Assembly: GCF_000702325.1 (NCBI RefSeq)
Contig: NZ_KL370891.1
Location: 420,209 to 456,521 of the forward strand
DNA from: Thiomicrorhabdus sp. Milos-T2
Lineage (GTDB): Bacteria; Pseudomonadota; Gammaproteobacteria; Thiomicrospirales; Thiomicrospiraceae
Direction: 5' to 3'
Length of the DNA stretch: 36,313 nucleotides
Part shown: positions 15,181 to 25,904 of the stretch, in pieces
How positions within the stretch are numbered: position 1 is the first letter of the stretch
Layout: each line of letters opens with the position of its first letter
Made by a program: the position numbers and the translations under genes
Notes under the pieces: generated by a model
Told to the model about the DNA's origin: nothing
Seen by the model: the letters and a program-made list of their open reading frames with translations, nothing else
Database searches by the model: none

Positions 15181-18100
15181 ATGGGTATTGTTGCAGGAAA
15201 AATTATATCGGTTAGCGGCGTTGTGCAAGCGAAAGACTCGTTAACGGGTGAAATTAGGATTTTAATTGCGCCTGCCGAGGTTTTTAAAACCGATATTATT
15301 CTTACTTCTCATGGAAGTGGAGTGGTTATTCAGCTTTCAAATGGAGAGGTGTTAACTCTTGGGCCTAAAAATGAATATAGTTTAGGTGGGGATGAATATA
15401 CTGCCGATGTCATATTGGATGATTCTGTTACGGAAGAAAATTATCCGGTTAATATAGAAGCTCTTCAACAAGCCGTTTTGGATGGTAATTTCGATTTTTT
15501 AGAAGCCACTGCTGCTGGTGTGAGTGTTATTAGTTCTTCTGCAAGTGTTGCGTTTATTCTAGCTAGAGCAGGTTTAATCGGCAACATCGATTCAGGTTTT
15601 GATACGGCCACAGATAAGACGGAGTTAAAAAATCAAAATGAGTTGGCTGATACTCCTAGAACTCCAGATTCTTCGATTAATCGAGTAGTCTCAACTCCAG
15701 ATTCCTCAGCGGTTAATCCTTTTGGAGTGTCTCGTGGAAATCCTGAAGGTGAAATCGATAGTGGGTACGACACGGGAACAGATTCTAATGCTAGCAGAAT
15801 TCCAGAAGATGACTCAGGTCGTGATCCTGTCGTTATTACCGCTAATTTATCTTTAACAGGGCAGTCTGTTGTTTTGGAAGGTGGCTTGGCTGTTTACACT
15901 CTAACTTTAGATAATCCTCCGACTCAAAATTTTATCGTTAATTTACAAGTGTTAAATAGAAGCACTTCTAGTGCGGACTTGGAGACTCAAAATATTACGG
16001 TTGAATTTGCCCCTAATCAGCAAACAGCGAATTTTTCTATTCCCATTTATGACGATTATATTGCCGATAATGCTGAATCATTTAGCGTCAGTGTAACCAG
16101 TACTTCAGGCGGTGGCTATACTCTTCAACCAACCTCTCCTCCAAGTGTGCAAACTTTTATTAGGGATGATTCAGAACCACAGACCCCTTATGACGTAAAT
16201 GATGTTGTTGAGACTGATTCGGCAGACACGATTCAATTTACCTTATATGCTCTGGACAATAATGGTCAAAGAGTTTCTGTAAACCAGGTTGTAGAGGGGG
16301 AGGCAGCTAGCTATGTGGTTGTGGCAACTGATAAATCCGGCAATGAATTAGGGTTACCTGGAACGATTGGTATTAATTGCATTGACCAAACGGCTATAGG
16401 CGCGCCTGCTGATACCTTAAATAATGGTTCTCAAGATTATATTAATGCATTACAAACCGTTGCTATCGGCCAAGTTTTTACCGTTAGTTCAATTGATGAT
16501 TGGCTAGCCGATAGTGGTGAAATTTTTAGTCTGCAGTTAATTGATCAAAGCTACAGTGATGCGAATCAATATGAAAACATTGTGATTGATAGCACAGGGG
16601 TGCAAACAACCATTATTGATGATTCTGAGCCGGGTTTAACACCATTACCCGAGCTGGATTTAGATACGGTTTACTTGAAATTAAGTGGTAATGCTGTGGT
16701 TGATGAATCCGATGGCGCGGTGATAACGCATTTTTTCAGTTTAGTGGATAAGAGTGGTTCTCCAGTTAATTTAGCCGTAGGCGAAAGCATTCAGTTAGCG
16801 CTTTCTTACAGCGATATTAGTGGAGTTAATTCGATTTCCGCAGCTGATTTTCAGCAACCTCTGTTGACTAGCGTGACATTGACTGGGGATGGTTCAAATC
16901 AATATAGTTTTGTAAATACCGTTGCAGCAGATGCATTAAATGAAGGAGACGAAGGTTATACCGTTACATTAGACTCAATTACCACCGATAGCGGGTATTT
17001 TGAAAATCTTGTGATTGATACTTCGGCGAAGACTGCAACAGCAATTATTGAAGATAATATTATATTGACTGAAGACTCTGCAACCGTTGTTGAAGGTGGG
17101 CAGACAATAGGACTGAATTTACTATCCAATGATGTTGAATTAGGTCAAAATGCTCGAATTGTCAGTGTCACTTTCATTGATGAAAATGGAGATACTCCAA
17201 CAGAGGATTTAATTGGTGGCACAGTTACGGTTGATACCCAATATGGGGTATTGACTCTTAATGAAGACGGTACCGGCAGTTATACTTCTGATCAAACAGA
17301 AAACAATCCTAATGGCGTATTGGATAATATGTCTATTACATTGGTCGATGATAATGGTAAATCGGCAAGTTCTCCTTTAGCGATAACCGTTACGGATACA
17401 TCACCCATTAGCTCAGCTACCAACGGACAAGTAGCAGAGGATGATTTACCTACTGGATCCTATACTACAAAAGAATCCTTAGCGGTCACAAACTCACTAG
17501 GCATTACAAAAACTCAAGACGATATTACGGATGTTCAATGGAGTGCCGCGAATATAACTGATTTACAAGCCTTAACATTGAAATCTGCAGGGGTGAGTTT
17601 GAGTTACAGCATTAGCGGTGATGGTTATACCATTAATGCGACAGCTGGAAGTGATGCCATCTTTAATGTGGTATTGAATAATCCTACGGATAGTTCAGGC
17701 ACAACTCAAAACTACACCTTTACTTTGCAAGGTCCATTAGACCATGCAGATGCCGCTGGCAATAATACGATTACGCTCCCTTTTAAATTTGATGTGCTTG
17801 ATATTGATTCGACACTTGCTGAACAAAAATTGAGTGTTGATGTTGTTGATGATGTGCCTCAAGGTGTTAATGAAGATGATATTTCAGTCGTTGAAGGAAA
17901 TGTCGATTTAACCGGGCAAGCAAACTTGTTAGCTAATGAAATCGCTGATAATAAGGCGGGAGCAGATGGGCATTTAACCATAACTGAATTTACCTATACC
18001 AAAGAAGACGGTTCAACGGCAACGGTCAATGCGGGCACTTCGGTTGATAGTCAATATGGTACCTTACAAGTTAATGCAGATGGTAGCTGGAGTTACACCT

Positions 18101-21100
18101 CAGATGCTAGTGAAAGTCAATCAGGAGCAACGGTTCCGAGTGAGACGATTACATACACTTTTAAAGACCAAGATGGTGATGTTGCAACTGCGAGTCAAGT
18201 GGTTAAGGTCACTGATGGTGCTGACCCTAGTATTGGTAATCCTGTTGATCAAACTGTTAACGAAGCCAATTTGGCTGCAGGTTCAAGCCCGGATAATTCT
18301 GCTTTAACGCAGACGGGCAGTTTAGGTGTTACAAAAGGTTCGGATGCAATAAATACGACTTTTGATTTAGATCAACCAGGCCTGGTAAGTTCATCTTCTT
18401 CTGTTTATAGCTCTGGTGGTGTTGATGTTGTTTATAGTGTAAGTGCAGATGGTTTGACTTTAACGGCATATACAACGGATATTAATAGTCCTGTTTTTAC
18501 TGCACAAATCAATGATTCAACAAATAATGCTGCTAGTTATAGTGTGACATTGCTTAAACCATTAGATCACTTAGCAAGTGTTGTAGATAGTAATAATGAT
18601 ATTGTTATTCCTTTGTATTTTACTGTTACGGATAGTGATGGGGATGCGGTACCTTCTTCTTCTTTTAAATTAACGATTATTGATGACAGTCCAAGTACGA
18701 CACAATCTCTATCAGTTTATGAAGAAGGGTTAAGTGGTGCGCATGATACTTCAGCAACCATTAACACTAATGCAGATGCGACTCAATCTAATACCACTAT
18801 TACCACTCAAGGTACTTATGGTTTTGCTGAAATTAATGCCGATGGAACCTTAACGTATACCCCTAGTTTTGATGGCTCTAATGCAATTGCTAGCAACTAT
18901 AGTGGGCAAGATACCATTATTTACGAGACAATTTTGGATGATGGTATCACAAAATCAACCACGACGATTGGGGTCACAATTAATTCTTTAACAGATGCGC
19001 CAGTTTTAGCGGTACAGCCTGATGTGACTACAAACGAAGATTCCTTGGTTGATTTAGGGTTAACGCTTCCAGCAATCAGTGATGCTACTGATCAAAATGG
19101 AGCGGGTACTGGTGACCATGCAGAACGTTTAGGCTACATTACCTTGAACAATCTAGATAGTGGCGTAGAAATTTACCAAGCAGATGGCAAAACCTTATTA
19201 TTTACCGGTGCTAACGATAGCATGAAAATTTCGATTGTTGACGGAAGCGGTAATTTAGATACAAGCATTCATCATACTGACCTTGATCCAAATGCAGCAG
19301 GTGTTATCAAATTAACTCAAGCCGAATTTGAATCATTAAAACTGTTACCTGCTGAAAATAAGCATAATGATATTGATATGACTTTAAAGGTAACCAGCTA
19401 TGAGGTTGATGACAGTGGTAATTTATTAACGTCAATCCCAGGAGCTGAATCAACCAGCGATGTTCACGTTGAAGTCCTAGCAGTAACAGATACGGCAAGT
19501 CTAAGCCTAGCTCAAAATAGTTACAGCGTTAATGAAGATACACCGCTTACATTAACCAATGATTTAGTTGAAGGGTTTAAGTCAACATTCGATATTGATG
19601 GTTCTGAAAAACTTTGGTACGAAGTATCAGGCCTGGTTGAAGGAACAAAAGTTACCATTAACGGTAAAACTTATACCGCAGATGCAAGTGGCAAAATTGA
19701 TAGTAGTGCCAATAAAATCACGATTGATGCAACGGATAAAAATCCTGCTTTTAGCATTAAACCACCCGCTGATTACAGCGGTGGGGATATGAATTCAGTC
19801 ACCGTTACCCTCAATACCCAAGATAGTGATGGTGATTCAACAACTACGCCAGCAATAGAATCTCAATCGGTTACATTTGCATTAACGGTTAACCCAGTTG
19901 CAGGTGATGTAACCATTGCAACTCCGCAAGCAGGAGTAGAAGATACTCCCATCTATCTCTTCAAACAAACCGATGGAAGCTCAATCTTTACGGTTACTGA
20001 CACCAATGGTGCAGCGACTGAAAGTATTACTAATGTCGGTGTGTTAAAAACATCGATTCCGACAGGAGCGACACTTTCTGGATTTGCTAGCGACGATACA
20101 AACTACTATTATTTTGATGTCAATAATTTAGCAAGCTATACCATTACACCTCCAGCACATAGTAGTGCTGATATGACATTGTCCTACTTTGTTGAAACAA
20201 CTGATGGTGTTGGTGTTAATAAGAACGTTAATACCCAAACGGTAGATAAGACTATTGTAGTGAGTGCCGTTAGTGAAACGGATGTAACTGATTCAGATGG
20301 TTCGAGTGCCAATGATGTTCTTTGGAATGCTTCTCATGATTACGGGGCTTTAGGTCAAGAAGACCAGGCCTGGTTAGATTTAAACAGTGGTTTTAGTCTG
20401 TTTGCTACGAATGAAGACACGAGTGAAACAGACCTTGCGTTGATTTCAATAAATACCAACTCAGCAGGTGGTGATGTCACCAGTTTGTATGGTTCTAAGT
20501 TGCAGTATAGTGATGGTTCGACAACTCATACTTTAACGTTTTCTGCAAATCAACAGGTGTTAGAAATTCCTGCTGAATACCTCGATACTCTACAATTTAG
20601 TCCCCTTGCCAACTTTAGTGGCAATGTGGTGTTGGATATGCAAGTTCAAACTCAGGATTTTGATGAAGATACTGGTACAGCGGTTACCCCTTGGCTTTCT
20701 GATGCACGTCAACTTACCTTTGATATTACCCCTGTAGCAGATGACGTTACATTAGCGGTAAAACAAAGTGATGGTAACGAAGACTCTGGCCGAGATGCAA
20801 CGGGTGTAATAACTAATAATGGCACTGACGGAATCCCTCTTTACATTAAGCCAACTTCCGATGATACGGATGGTAGCCAAACTTATGACTTAACCTTGGG
20901 GGCTATTCCCAGTGGAGCAAGTATTTCGTATGATGGTTCACTTATTTATCTGGATAGTCACTCATCTGGCAGTGTTACGATTATTAGCTTTGATTATGCC
21001 AAACCGTTGTATATTGTGGCACCTCACAATAGCAACGAAGACATTACCTTAACGGCATCGGCTATTGCTAAGGATGGAAATGCAACTAGTGCGGAAAGCC

Positions 21101-24100
21101 CAACTTTAGATGTGTTGGTAAAAATCAAAGGGGTTGCCGATAGCGTTGTTAATAATAACTTAGCAAGTGAAACGGCAACGGATGATAATGCAACCACTCA
21201 TGATTTTAATAAAATTATGAGTGAAGCTGATTTTGAAGATAATGGAATTTTGCTGAATAGTGTCTTTGGTACACCTGCAAATATTGCAAGTTATGATGAC
21301 GATAGTCCAGACGTTAATTCAGAATCTGTGAGTGTGGTCATAAGCGGTTTAGCGACTAATTTTACTTTGGTGAATGGAACCTTTATTGGCGGAACAGGAG
21401 TTGACCGTAAATGGAGTATGACCTTAGAAGAGTTTAAGGCGACCTCTGGTAATGTTATTTCAATTGAAGGGGCAAAGAACTTCAGCGGACAAGTCGATTT
21501 TAACATTAACTTTATTACCACTGAAAATGATGGTAATAGCCTAACTCCTGATACGCCTCAGGCAGCGAGTGTTTTAGTTACACCAATTGCTGAAGCAGCC
21601 ATGTCTTTAGCCACTCAGTCAACAGAAGATGTGCTAACAAAAATGAACTTAGACGTGGTTCATGTAAATGAAGATAATGATGAAACCTTGTCCTTGGTAT
21701 GGATTAAACAAGCAGATATTAGCAATCAAAACTTTACAGTTTATGTTGGTAATTCAACCAATACGCCATTAACAAGTAACTTGTCTGGAGTGACTGAAGC
21801 AGATTTTAAAGGCGTGACTTTTCTAAAACTTGAATCTAGTGTATTTAATGACCTTTATGTTCAATATGATCCTCAAGTAGGCGTGGATAGTGACGATATT
21901 GCCATTAAGTATCAAGTAGAAGACACCGTGACGGTAGATGGTAACCCATATACCAACGCTCTTGGTCCAGTAGCTGCGAATTATAGTCTTGTAAATGCGG
22001 CTGTAACAGATAGTGTCGTGCAAACAATTACTAGTTTTGATGGTTATGATTCTAGCAAAACAACAGTGAGTGGCAGTGATATTACCTTAACCGGCAATGA
22101 TACATTAAATGTTAATTTAACGATGACTAGCATTGATACCGATAGCTCTGAAAATATTACTAAACTGGTTATTGAGGGTGTTCCCAACGGAATAAGCGTA
22201 CAAGGAGCAGACTACATTGGAGATACCTCAATAACTGGTGGAACAGAGTTTAGCGGGACTTGGACGATAAATTTTGATTTAAGTGATACAGCTTTTGATA
22301 TGGATACCGATGGCGTCAGTTATCCTTTAGTTTTCTTGATTGATGGTGAACCTGCTGAGGGTAGCTATGCGGTTGATATTACGGCTTATAATCAAGATGG
22401 AATTGTGAGTAGAACTTTTGATACAGATTCATTTAACTTTACTGTTCCTAGCGCATCCAGTTTTGATAGTCAAAATACCGGCTCGCCAATGACCATTGAT
22501 GCGTTTGAAGAAAATAGTCCTCCAGTTGTAATAACTGAAGACACTTCATTCACCTTAGATACCGCAATTAATGCGCAAGTATCCGGTTCTTCAACATTTT
22601 CTATTACATTACAAAATCTAAACCATTGTTCTGTTGCGGGTGCTGAACCTTATACAGTAAATGGCAAAACCGTCTATGTTATAACAGGTTCAGGAAGCGA
22701 TATTGAAGCCGCATTAGCAACGGTTACGGTTACACCAGATGAAAATTTTAATAGTAATGATGGCGAACCGCTTGCATTAGAGGCTGTGTTAACGACTTAC
22801 GCTTCTGGTGGCCAGCAACAAACCCAGACGTTTGATCTCTCTCAAAATGTTACCCCTGTTACGGATGAATTGACGCTAGATGAAACGTTAACTTATTTAA
22901 CAGCGGACTCTGTCGTTAGCTCAACACCCCAAGAAGATGGCTCTTATAATATTTCAATTGCTATTGATTCTGTTGATCAAAACTATACTTTAGTACAAGG
23001 GTCAAATGACAATACACGATTAACGGATATCACCATTACGCATTCAGGAGTAGATGGTGAGTTAAGTTGGAATGGTGGGTCTATAAATTTAAATAGTGGA
23101 AATCATTCAGCAACTGTGCCATACAGTGAATTAAATGACCTAACTTTCACACCAAAAGCAGACGCAAGTGGCGCAGCAACATTTGACTATACTATATATG
23201 ACCAAGAAAACGGTGCAAATAATATTCAGACAACTGCTGGAAGCTTTAATTTTGATATACAGCCTGTTGTTGATGGGCTAGATTTAACAAATTTAACAGT
23301 AAGTGGTCTTGAAGATAATCTTATCGAAATTAAGGCTAATGGCACCAGCTTATCAGATAGTGGTTTACTCCAAGATACCGACGGTAGTGAGTCTATTCAA
23401 AGCCTTTTTGTGAATAATGTCCCTGATGGATTTTTGGTATTTTATGGCGCAAGTGGTTCGACGACTCTTGCGCAAAACACGGGTAATAACGGTTCGCCTG
23501 ATGAAAACCTTTGGAATATTCCAATTTCAGGAGGCAGTGTTCCTCAGGTTTGGATAGCCGCGCCTGAAAATTATGCAGGAACCTTGGCTGCTTTGACGCT
23601 TCAAACCTCTGTAAAAGATGGCAATGTGTCAACATTGCTTTCAAGCAATTTCTCAGCCTCATGGAGTGCGGTAGCTGATGATATTAGCATTTCACCAACT
23701 AAAACATTTGGTGATGAAGCGACGACCATAGATTTAAATTTAAATGCCTCTATGCAAGATATTGATGGCTCAGAAACCGTTAAGATTATCTTAACAGGTA
23801 ATGGTTCGACATTACCTGATGGCATTGTTTTCAGTGCCGACGGTAGCTCCATTGTTTCAAGTTATGATAATTCATCGCAAACCTATACCTTATCAGGGGT
23901 TACGTATGATCAAATAAACAATGTGGTTATGACCCTGCCTCAGGGCATGAAAGGCGACTTTAGCGTCGATGTAACTGCGCAAACCGTTGAACTGAGTAAT
24001 GCTGATATAGGGACCTTGGTGAGCGGTAATTTTAATATGGCCATTACCTCACAAGCAAGTGGCGTAACCGCATTTACTCCAAACGTTGGCAATCAAGTGA

Positions 24101-24891
24101 ATACCACCATTAGTGGTAAAACGGTGGTTAATCCAGATTATGAAATTGCGTTATCGATTTCAGATATTGATTTAGTGGACAAAGATGGTTCGGAGAGTTT
24201 AACAATACGTTTGGCCGGCCTTACTGATGCGCTTACAGTCGATGTTTCTGCTTTAACGGGTGTTACCACAGAAAAACAAGGTGATGGTAGTTGGTTAGTT
24301 GAATTAGGTAACCCAACGGATGGAAACTATGATTCAAACTTGACGGCCTTAGCAAATGGAAGTTTAAAATTAATCTCTACAGACTCCAGTGGGTTGGTTG
24401 ATAGTATTGATATTAGTGCCTATTCAACGTTAATAGAAACTGGCTCAAAAAGTGATGAAACAACAGCTCAAAATGTGCCACTAAATTTAGAAGTTGATAA
24501 TAGTGGTTCCATAGAGGGAACATCAAATGATGATTTCATCTACGGTGGTGATGGAGATGATGTGTTGGTTGGTGGCTTAGGTCAAGATACCCTAACAGGT
24601 GGCGCTGGTGCAGATAAATTCCGAATTGCAGTTGATGAAGACTCTACAGATGTCGTCACTGATTTTACGGCTAATGAAGATAAAATAGACATTTCTGAAG
24701 TTCTTAACATACCCGTGATTGATGCCAATAACTTTGATGACTATATTAAAACAGATGTGGATAACAATGATTTGTTAGTACAAATTTTTAAAAATGGAGA
24801 TGCTCAATCAGGAGGAACGGCAACTCAATTACTATTACTTGACGATCAAAGTGCATTAACATTAGATGAAAACGATTTTCATCAAGACTAA
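15181..24891 (+). CDS. Giant type I-secreted adhesin, LapA-like retention module and RTX end
   Basis: 3236 residues. Residues 1-~105 (MGIVAGKIISVSGVVQAKD... SNGEVLTLGPKNEYSL) form the retention module that holds LapA-type adhesins in their outer-membrane TolC-like pore. T110-A-A-G113 is the dialanine site cut by LapG-type proteases, which c-di-GMP-bound LapD normally restrains. Three Calx-beta-like domains follow (~216-333, ~335-484, ~490-626, each ending near a DDS/EDN motif). Then VCBS-like (~627-740, ~897-1013) and T1SS-143-like repeats (~754-895, ~1022-1172, with PLDH and DxDGD motifs). About 1900 residues of divergent Ig/cadherin-like repeats lead to RTX nonapeptides (GGDGDDVLVGGLGQDTLTGG, ~3120-3140) and a C-terminal VCA0849-type secretion signal. 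Acidic and Asp-rich, it probably needs calcium to fold outside the cell. No LapBCE, LapD or LapG gene is in the window. Start supported by GGGAG. It sits between xerC and hslV. Confidence 0.93.
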   Translation: MGIVAGKIISVSGVVQAKDSLTGEIRILIAPAEVFKTDIILTSHGSGVVIQLSNGEVLTLGPKNEYSLGGDEYTADVILDDSVTEENYPVNIEALQQAVLDGNFDFLEATAAGVSVISSSASVAFILARAGLIGNIDSGFDTATDKTELKNQNELADTPRTPDSSINRVVSTPDSSAVNPFGVSRGNPEGEIDSGYDTGTDSNASRIPEDDSGRDPVVITANLSLTGQSVVLEGGLAVYTLTLDNPPTQNFIVNLQVLNRSTSSADLETQNITVEFAPNQQTANFSIPIYDDYIADNAESFSVSVTSTSGGGYTLQPTSPPSVQTFIRDDSEPQTPYDVNDVVETDSADTIQFTLYALDNNGQRVSVNQVVEGEAASYVVVATDKSGNELGLPGTIGINCIDQTAIGAPADTLNNGSQDYINALQTVAIGQVFTVSSIDDWLADSGEIFSLQLIDQSYSDANQYENIVIDSTGVQTTIIDDSEPGLTPLPELDLDTVYLKLSGNAVVDESDGAVITHFFSLVDKSGSPVNLAVGESIQLALSYSDISGVNSISAADFQQPLLTSVTLTGDGSNQYSFVNTVAADALNEGDEGYTVTLDSITTDSGYFENLVIDTSAKTATAIIEDNIILTEDSATVVEGGQTIGLNLLSNDVELGQNARIVSVTFIDENGDTPTEDLIGGTVTVDTQYGVLTLNEDGTGSYTSDQTENNPNGVLDNMSITLVDDNGKSASSPLAITVTDTSPISSATNGQVAEDDLPTGSYTTKESLAVTNSLGITKTQDDITDVQWSAANITDLQALTLKSAGVSLSYSISGDGYTINATAGSDAIFNVVLNNPTDSSGTTQNYTFTLQGPLDHADAAGNNTITLPFKFDVLDIDSTLAEQKLSVDVVDDVPQGVNEDDISVVEGNVDLTGQANLLANEIADNKAGADGHLTITEFTYTKEDGSTATVNAGTSVDSQYGTLQVNADGSWSYTSDASESQSGATVPSETITYTFKDQDGDVATASQVVKVTDGADPSIGNPVDQTVNEANLAAGSSPDNSALTQTGSLGVTKGSDAINTTFDLDQPGLVSSSSSVYSSGGVDVVYSVSADGLTLTAYTTDINSPVFTAQINDSTNNAASYSVTLLKPLDHLASVVDSNNDIVIPLYFTVTDSDGDAVPSSSFKLTIIDDSPSTTQSLSVYEEGLSGAHDTSATINTNADATQSNTTITTQGTYGFAEINADGTLTYTPSFDGSNAIASNYSGQDTIIYETILDDGITKSTTTIGVTINSLTDAPVLAVQPDVTTNEDSLVDLGLTLPAISDATDQNGAGTGDHAERLGYITLNNLDSGVEIYQADGKTLLFTGANDSMKISIVDGSGNLDTSIHHTDLDPNAAGVIKLTQAEFESLKLLPAENKHNDIDMTLKVTSYEVDDSGNLLTSIPGAESTSDVHVEVLAVTDTASLSLAQNSYSVNEDTPLTLTNDLVEGFKSTFDIDGSEKLWYEVSGLVEGTKVTINGKTYTADASGKIDSSANKITIDATDKNPAFSIKPPADYSGGDMNSVTVTLNTQDSDGDSTTTPAIESQSVTFALTVNPVAGDVTIATPQAGVEDTPIYLFKQTDGSSIFTVTDTNGAATESITNVGVLKTSIPTGATLSGFASDDTNYYYFDVNNLASYTITPPAHSSADMTLSYFVETTDGVGVNKNVNTQTVDKTIVVSAVSETDVTDSDGSSANDVLWNASHDYGALGQEDQAWLDLNSGFSLFATNEDTSETDLALISINTNSAGGDVTSLYGSKLQYSDGSTTHTLTFSANQQVLEIPAEYLDTLQFSPLANFSGNVVLDMQVQTQDFDEDTGTAVTPWLSDARQLTFDITPVADDVTLAVKQSDGNEDSGRDATGVITNNGTDGIPLYIKPTSDDTDGSQTYDLTLGAIPSGASISYDGSLIYLDSHSSGSVTIISFDYAKPLYIVAPHNSNEDITLTASAIAKDGNATSAESPTLDVLVKIKGVADSVVNNNLASETATDDNATTHDFNKIMSEADFEDNGILLNSVFGTPANIASYDDDSPDVNSESVSVVISGLATNFTLVNGTFIGGTGVDRKWSMTLEEFKATSGNVISIEGAKNFSGQVDFNINFITTENDGNSLTPDTPQAASVLVTPIAEAAMSLATQSTEDVLTKMNLDVVHVNEDNDETLSLVWIKQADISNQNFTVYVGNSTNTPLTSNLSGVTEADFKGVTFLKLESSVFNDLYVQYDPQVGVDSDDIAIKYQVEDTVTVDGNPYTNALGPVAANYSLVNAAVTDSVVQTITSFDGYDSSKTTVSGSDITLTGNDTLNVNLTMTSIDTDSSENITKLVIEGVPNGISVQGADYIGDTSITGGTEFSGTWTINFDLSDTAFDMDTDGVSYPLVFLIDGEPAEGSYAVDITAYNQDGIVSRTFDTDSFNFTVPSASSFDSQNTGSPMTIDAFEENSPPVVITEDTSFTLDTAINAQVSGSSTFSITLQNLNHCSVAGAEPYTVNGKTVYVITGSGSDIEAALATVTVTPDENFNSNDGEPLALEAVLTTYASGGQQQTQTFDLSQNVTPVTDELTLDETLTYLTADSVVSSTPQEDGSYNISIAIDSVDQNYTLVQGSNDNTRLTDITITHSGVDGELSWNGGSINLNSGNHSATVPYSELNDLTFTPKADASGAATFDYTIYDQENGANNIQTTAGSFNFDIQPVVDGLDLTNLTVSGLEDNLIEIKANGTSLSDSGLLQDTDGSESIQSLFVNNVPDGFLVFYGASGSTTLAQNTGNNGSPDENLWNIPISGGSVPQVWIAAPENYAGTLAALTLQTSVKDGNVSTLLSSNFSASWSAVADDISISPTKTFGDEATTIDLNLNASMQDIDGSETVKIILTGNGSTLPDGIVFSADGSSIVSSYDNSSQTYTLSGVTYDQINNVVMTLPQGMKGDFSVDVTAQTVELSNADIGTLVSGNFNMAITSQASGVTAFTPNVGNQVNTTISGKTVVNPDYEIALSISDIDLVDKDGSESLTIRLAGLTDALTVDVSALTGVTTEKQGDGSWLVELGNPTDGNYDSNLTALANGSLKLISTDSSGLVDSIDISAYSTLIETGSKSDETTAQNVPLNLEVDNSGSIEGTSNDDFIYGGDGDDVLVGGLGQDTLTGGAGADKFRIAVDEDSTDVVTDFTANEDKIDISEVLNIPVIDANNFDDYIKTDVDNNDLLVQIFKNGDAQSGGTATQLLLLDDQSALTLDENDFHQD
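18375..18386. repeat. CCAGGCCTGG dispersed palindrome, copy 6
   Basis: ACCAGGCCTGGT inside the adhesin gene, coding Q-P-G-L-V. Confidence 0.8.
20363..20374. repeat. CCAGGCCTGG dispersed palindrome, copy 7
   Basis: ACCAGGCCTGGT inside the adhesin gene, coding D-Q-A-W-L. A nine-base relative (CAGGCCTGG) also lies at 19628-19636 in this gene. Confidence 0.8.
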
Positions 24892-24941
24892 ATCGGTGTT
24901 AACTGACATTGTAATGCTTGATTGGTGAGTCTTTTTTAACG

Positions 24942-24986
24942 ACAGCGATTATCCAGTCAGGCTGGATAATGACGTGCTGTTTTTTG
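24942..24986 (+). terminator. Terminator after the adhesin gene
   Basis: ATTATCCAG (24948-24956) pairs with CTGGATAAT (24962-24970); an outer ACAGC/GCTGT pair (24942-24946, 24976-24980) extends the stem, and a T-run follows. It begins 51 bases after the adhesin stop codon. Confidence 0.85.
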
Positions 24987-25273
24987 TTTCATCTCCAGCT
25001 CTTGCAAAGGTCTGAAAGTATCTTTTTCTTTGAATATCTATCTGGTCTTTATGTCTTTGCTTGAAGAGCTTTCATATTAAACAGTATTTGCTTTAAAACT
25101 CTCGTGACTTTTTTGACTCTTTGTCTTTATGGGTCTTTAAGAGTCTTTAAGTTCTCATTAAATCTTTGGTTTATCTCAAAATAAACGCATTAAACGCAAT
25201 TTCTGTCTTATCGAAATCAAATTACTTTAAAATAGCCTGATTGAAATTTAAGTGACAAACTAAAAGGAAAGAT
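24987..25273 (+). other. Intergenic region before hslV
   Basis: 287 bases with no gene. It contains GCAAAGGTCT (25004-25013), a 10-mer shared with two other intergenic sites, and a cluster of GTCTTT motifs (about 25050-25150). hslV must have its promoter here, but no confident -35/-10 or heat-shock promoter could be picked. The hslV ribosome site is AAAGGA just before 25274. Confidence 0.5.
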
Positions 25274-25807
25274 ATGTCTTTTCATGGAACAACAATTTTG
25301 TGTGCTAAACGTAATGGCCAAATGGTGATTGGGGGCGATGGTCAGGTAACATTGGGTCATATTGTTATGAAAGGTAATGCCCGTAAGGTGCGCCGTTTAT
25401 ACAATGGTCAGGTGATTGCAGGTTTTGCTGGAGCAACCGCAGATGCATTTACCTTGTTTGAACGTTTTGAAGGACGTTTACAAACTCATAATGGCCAATT
25501 AATGCGTGCCGCCGTTGAAATGGCTAAAGACTGGCGTACTGATCGCGCTTTACGCAAATTAGAGGCAATGATGTTGGTGGCGGATAAAGATTATATGCTG
25601 TTAATTTCCGGTACTGGAGATGTGATTGAACCGCAAGATGACTTTATTGCCATCGGTTCAGGCGGAAGTTATGCTCATTCTGCGGCACAAGCCTTGATGG
25701 AAAATACAGAATTATCAGCACGAGATGTGGTCGAAAAATCACTCCATATTGCTGGAAATTTATGTATTTACACTAATCATAATTTAACCATTGAAGAGTT
25801 AAGCTAA
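25274..25807 (+). CDS. hslV: HslV, proteolytic subunit of the HslVU protease
   Basis: 177 residues. After a short leader MSFHG comes the catalytic N-terminal threonine (T6, in [12 protein letters not shown]), exposed by processing as in other HslV proteins. Family motifs follow: [79 protein letters not shown] and [13 protein letters not shown]. HslV forms a two-ring peptidase that degrades proteins fed by HslU. In most relatives hslV directly precedes hslU; here hslU is on the opposite strand 13 kb away, with the adhesin lying just before hslV. Strong AAAGGA ribosome site. Confidence 0.97.
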   Translation: MSFHGTTILCAKRNGQMVIGGDGQVTLGHIVMKGNARKVRRLYNGQVIAGFAGATADAFTLFERFEGRLQTHNGQLMRAAVEMAKDWRTDRALRKLEAMMLVADKDYMLLISGTGDVIEPQDDFIAIGSGGSYAHSAAQALMENTELSARDVVEKSLHIAGNLCIYTNHNLTIEELS

Positions 25808-25904
25808 AGGGCTTTTATACCCAATGCTGTAATAGAATTACCGATTTACTTCCTCTTAAAAGGGGGTAAATGGCTTGGTAAAAACAAATTTACTGGAGAG
25901 TTTG

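Noticed and set aside
18029-18307. Overlapping open frames within the adhesin gene (here and at 19307, 19568, 21291, 23393)
   Set aside because: They are shadows of the very long adhesin frame; composition is that of the other frame of low-complexity coding sequence.
25875-25904. TTG start for the YqhA-family gene
   Set aside because: GGAG is placed correctly for the ATG at 25905, not for the TTG.
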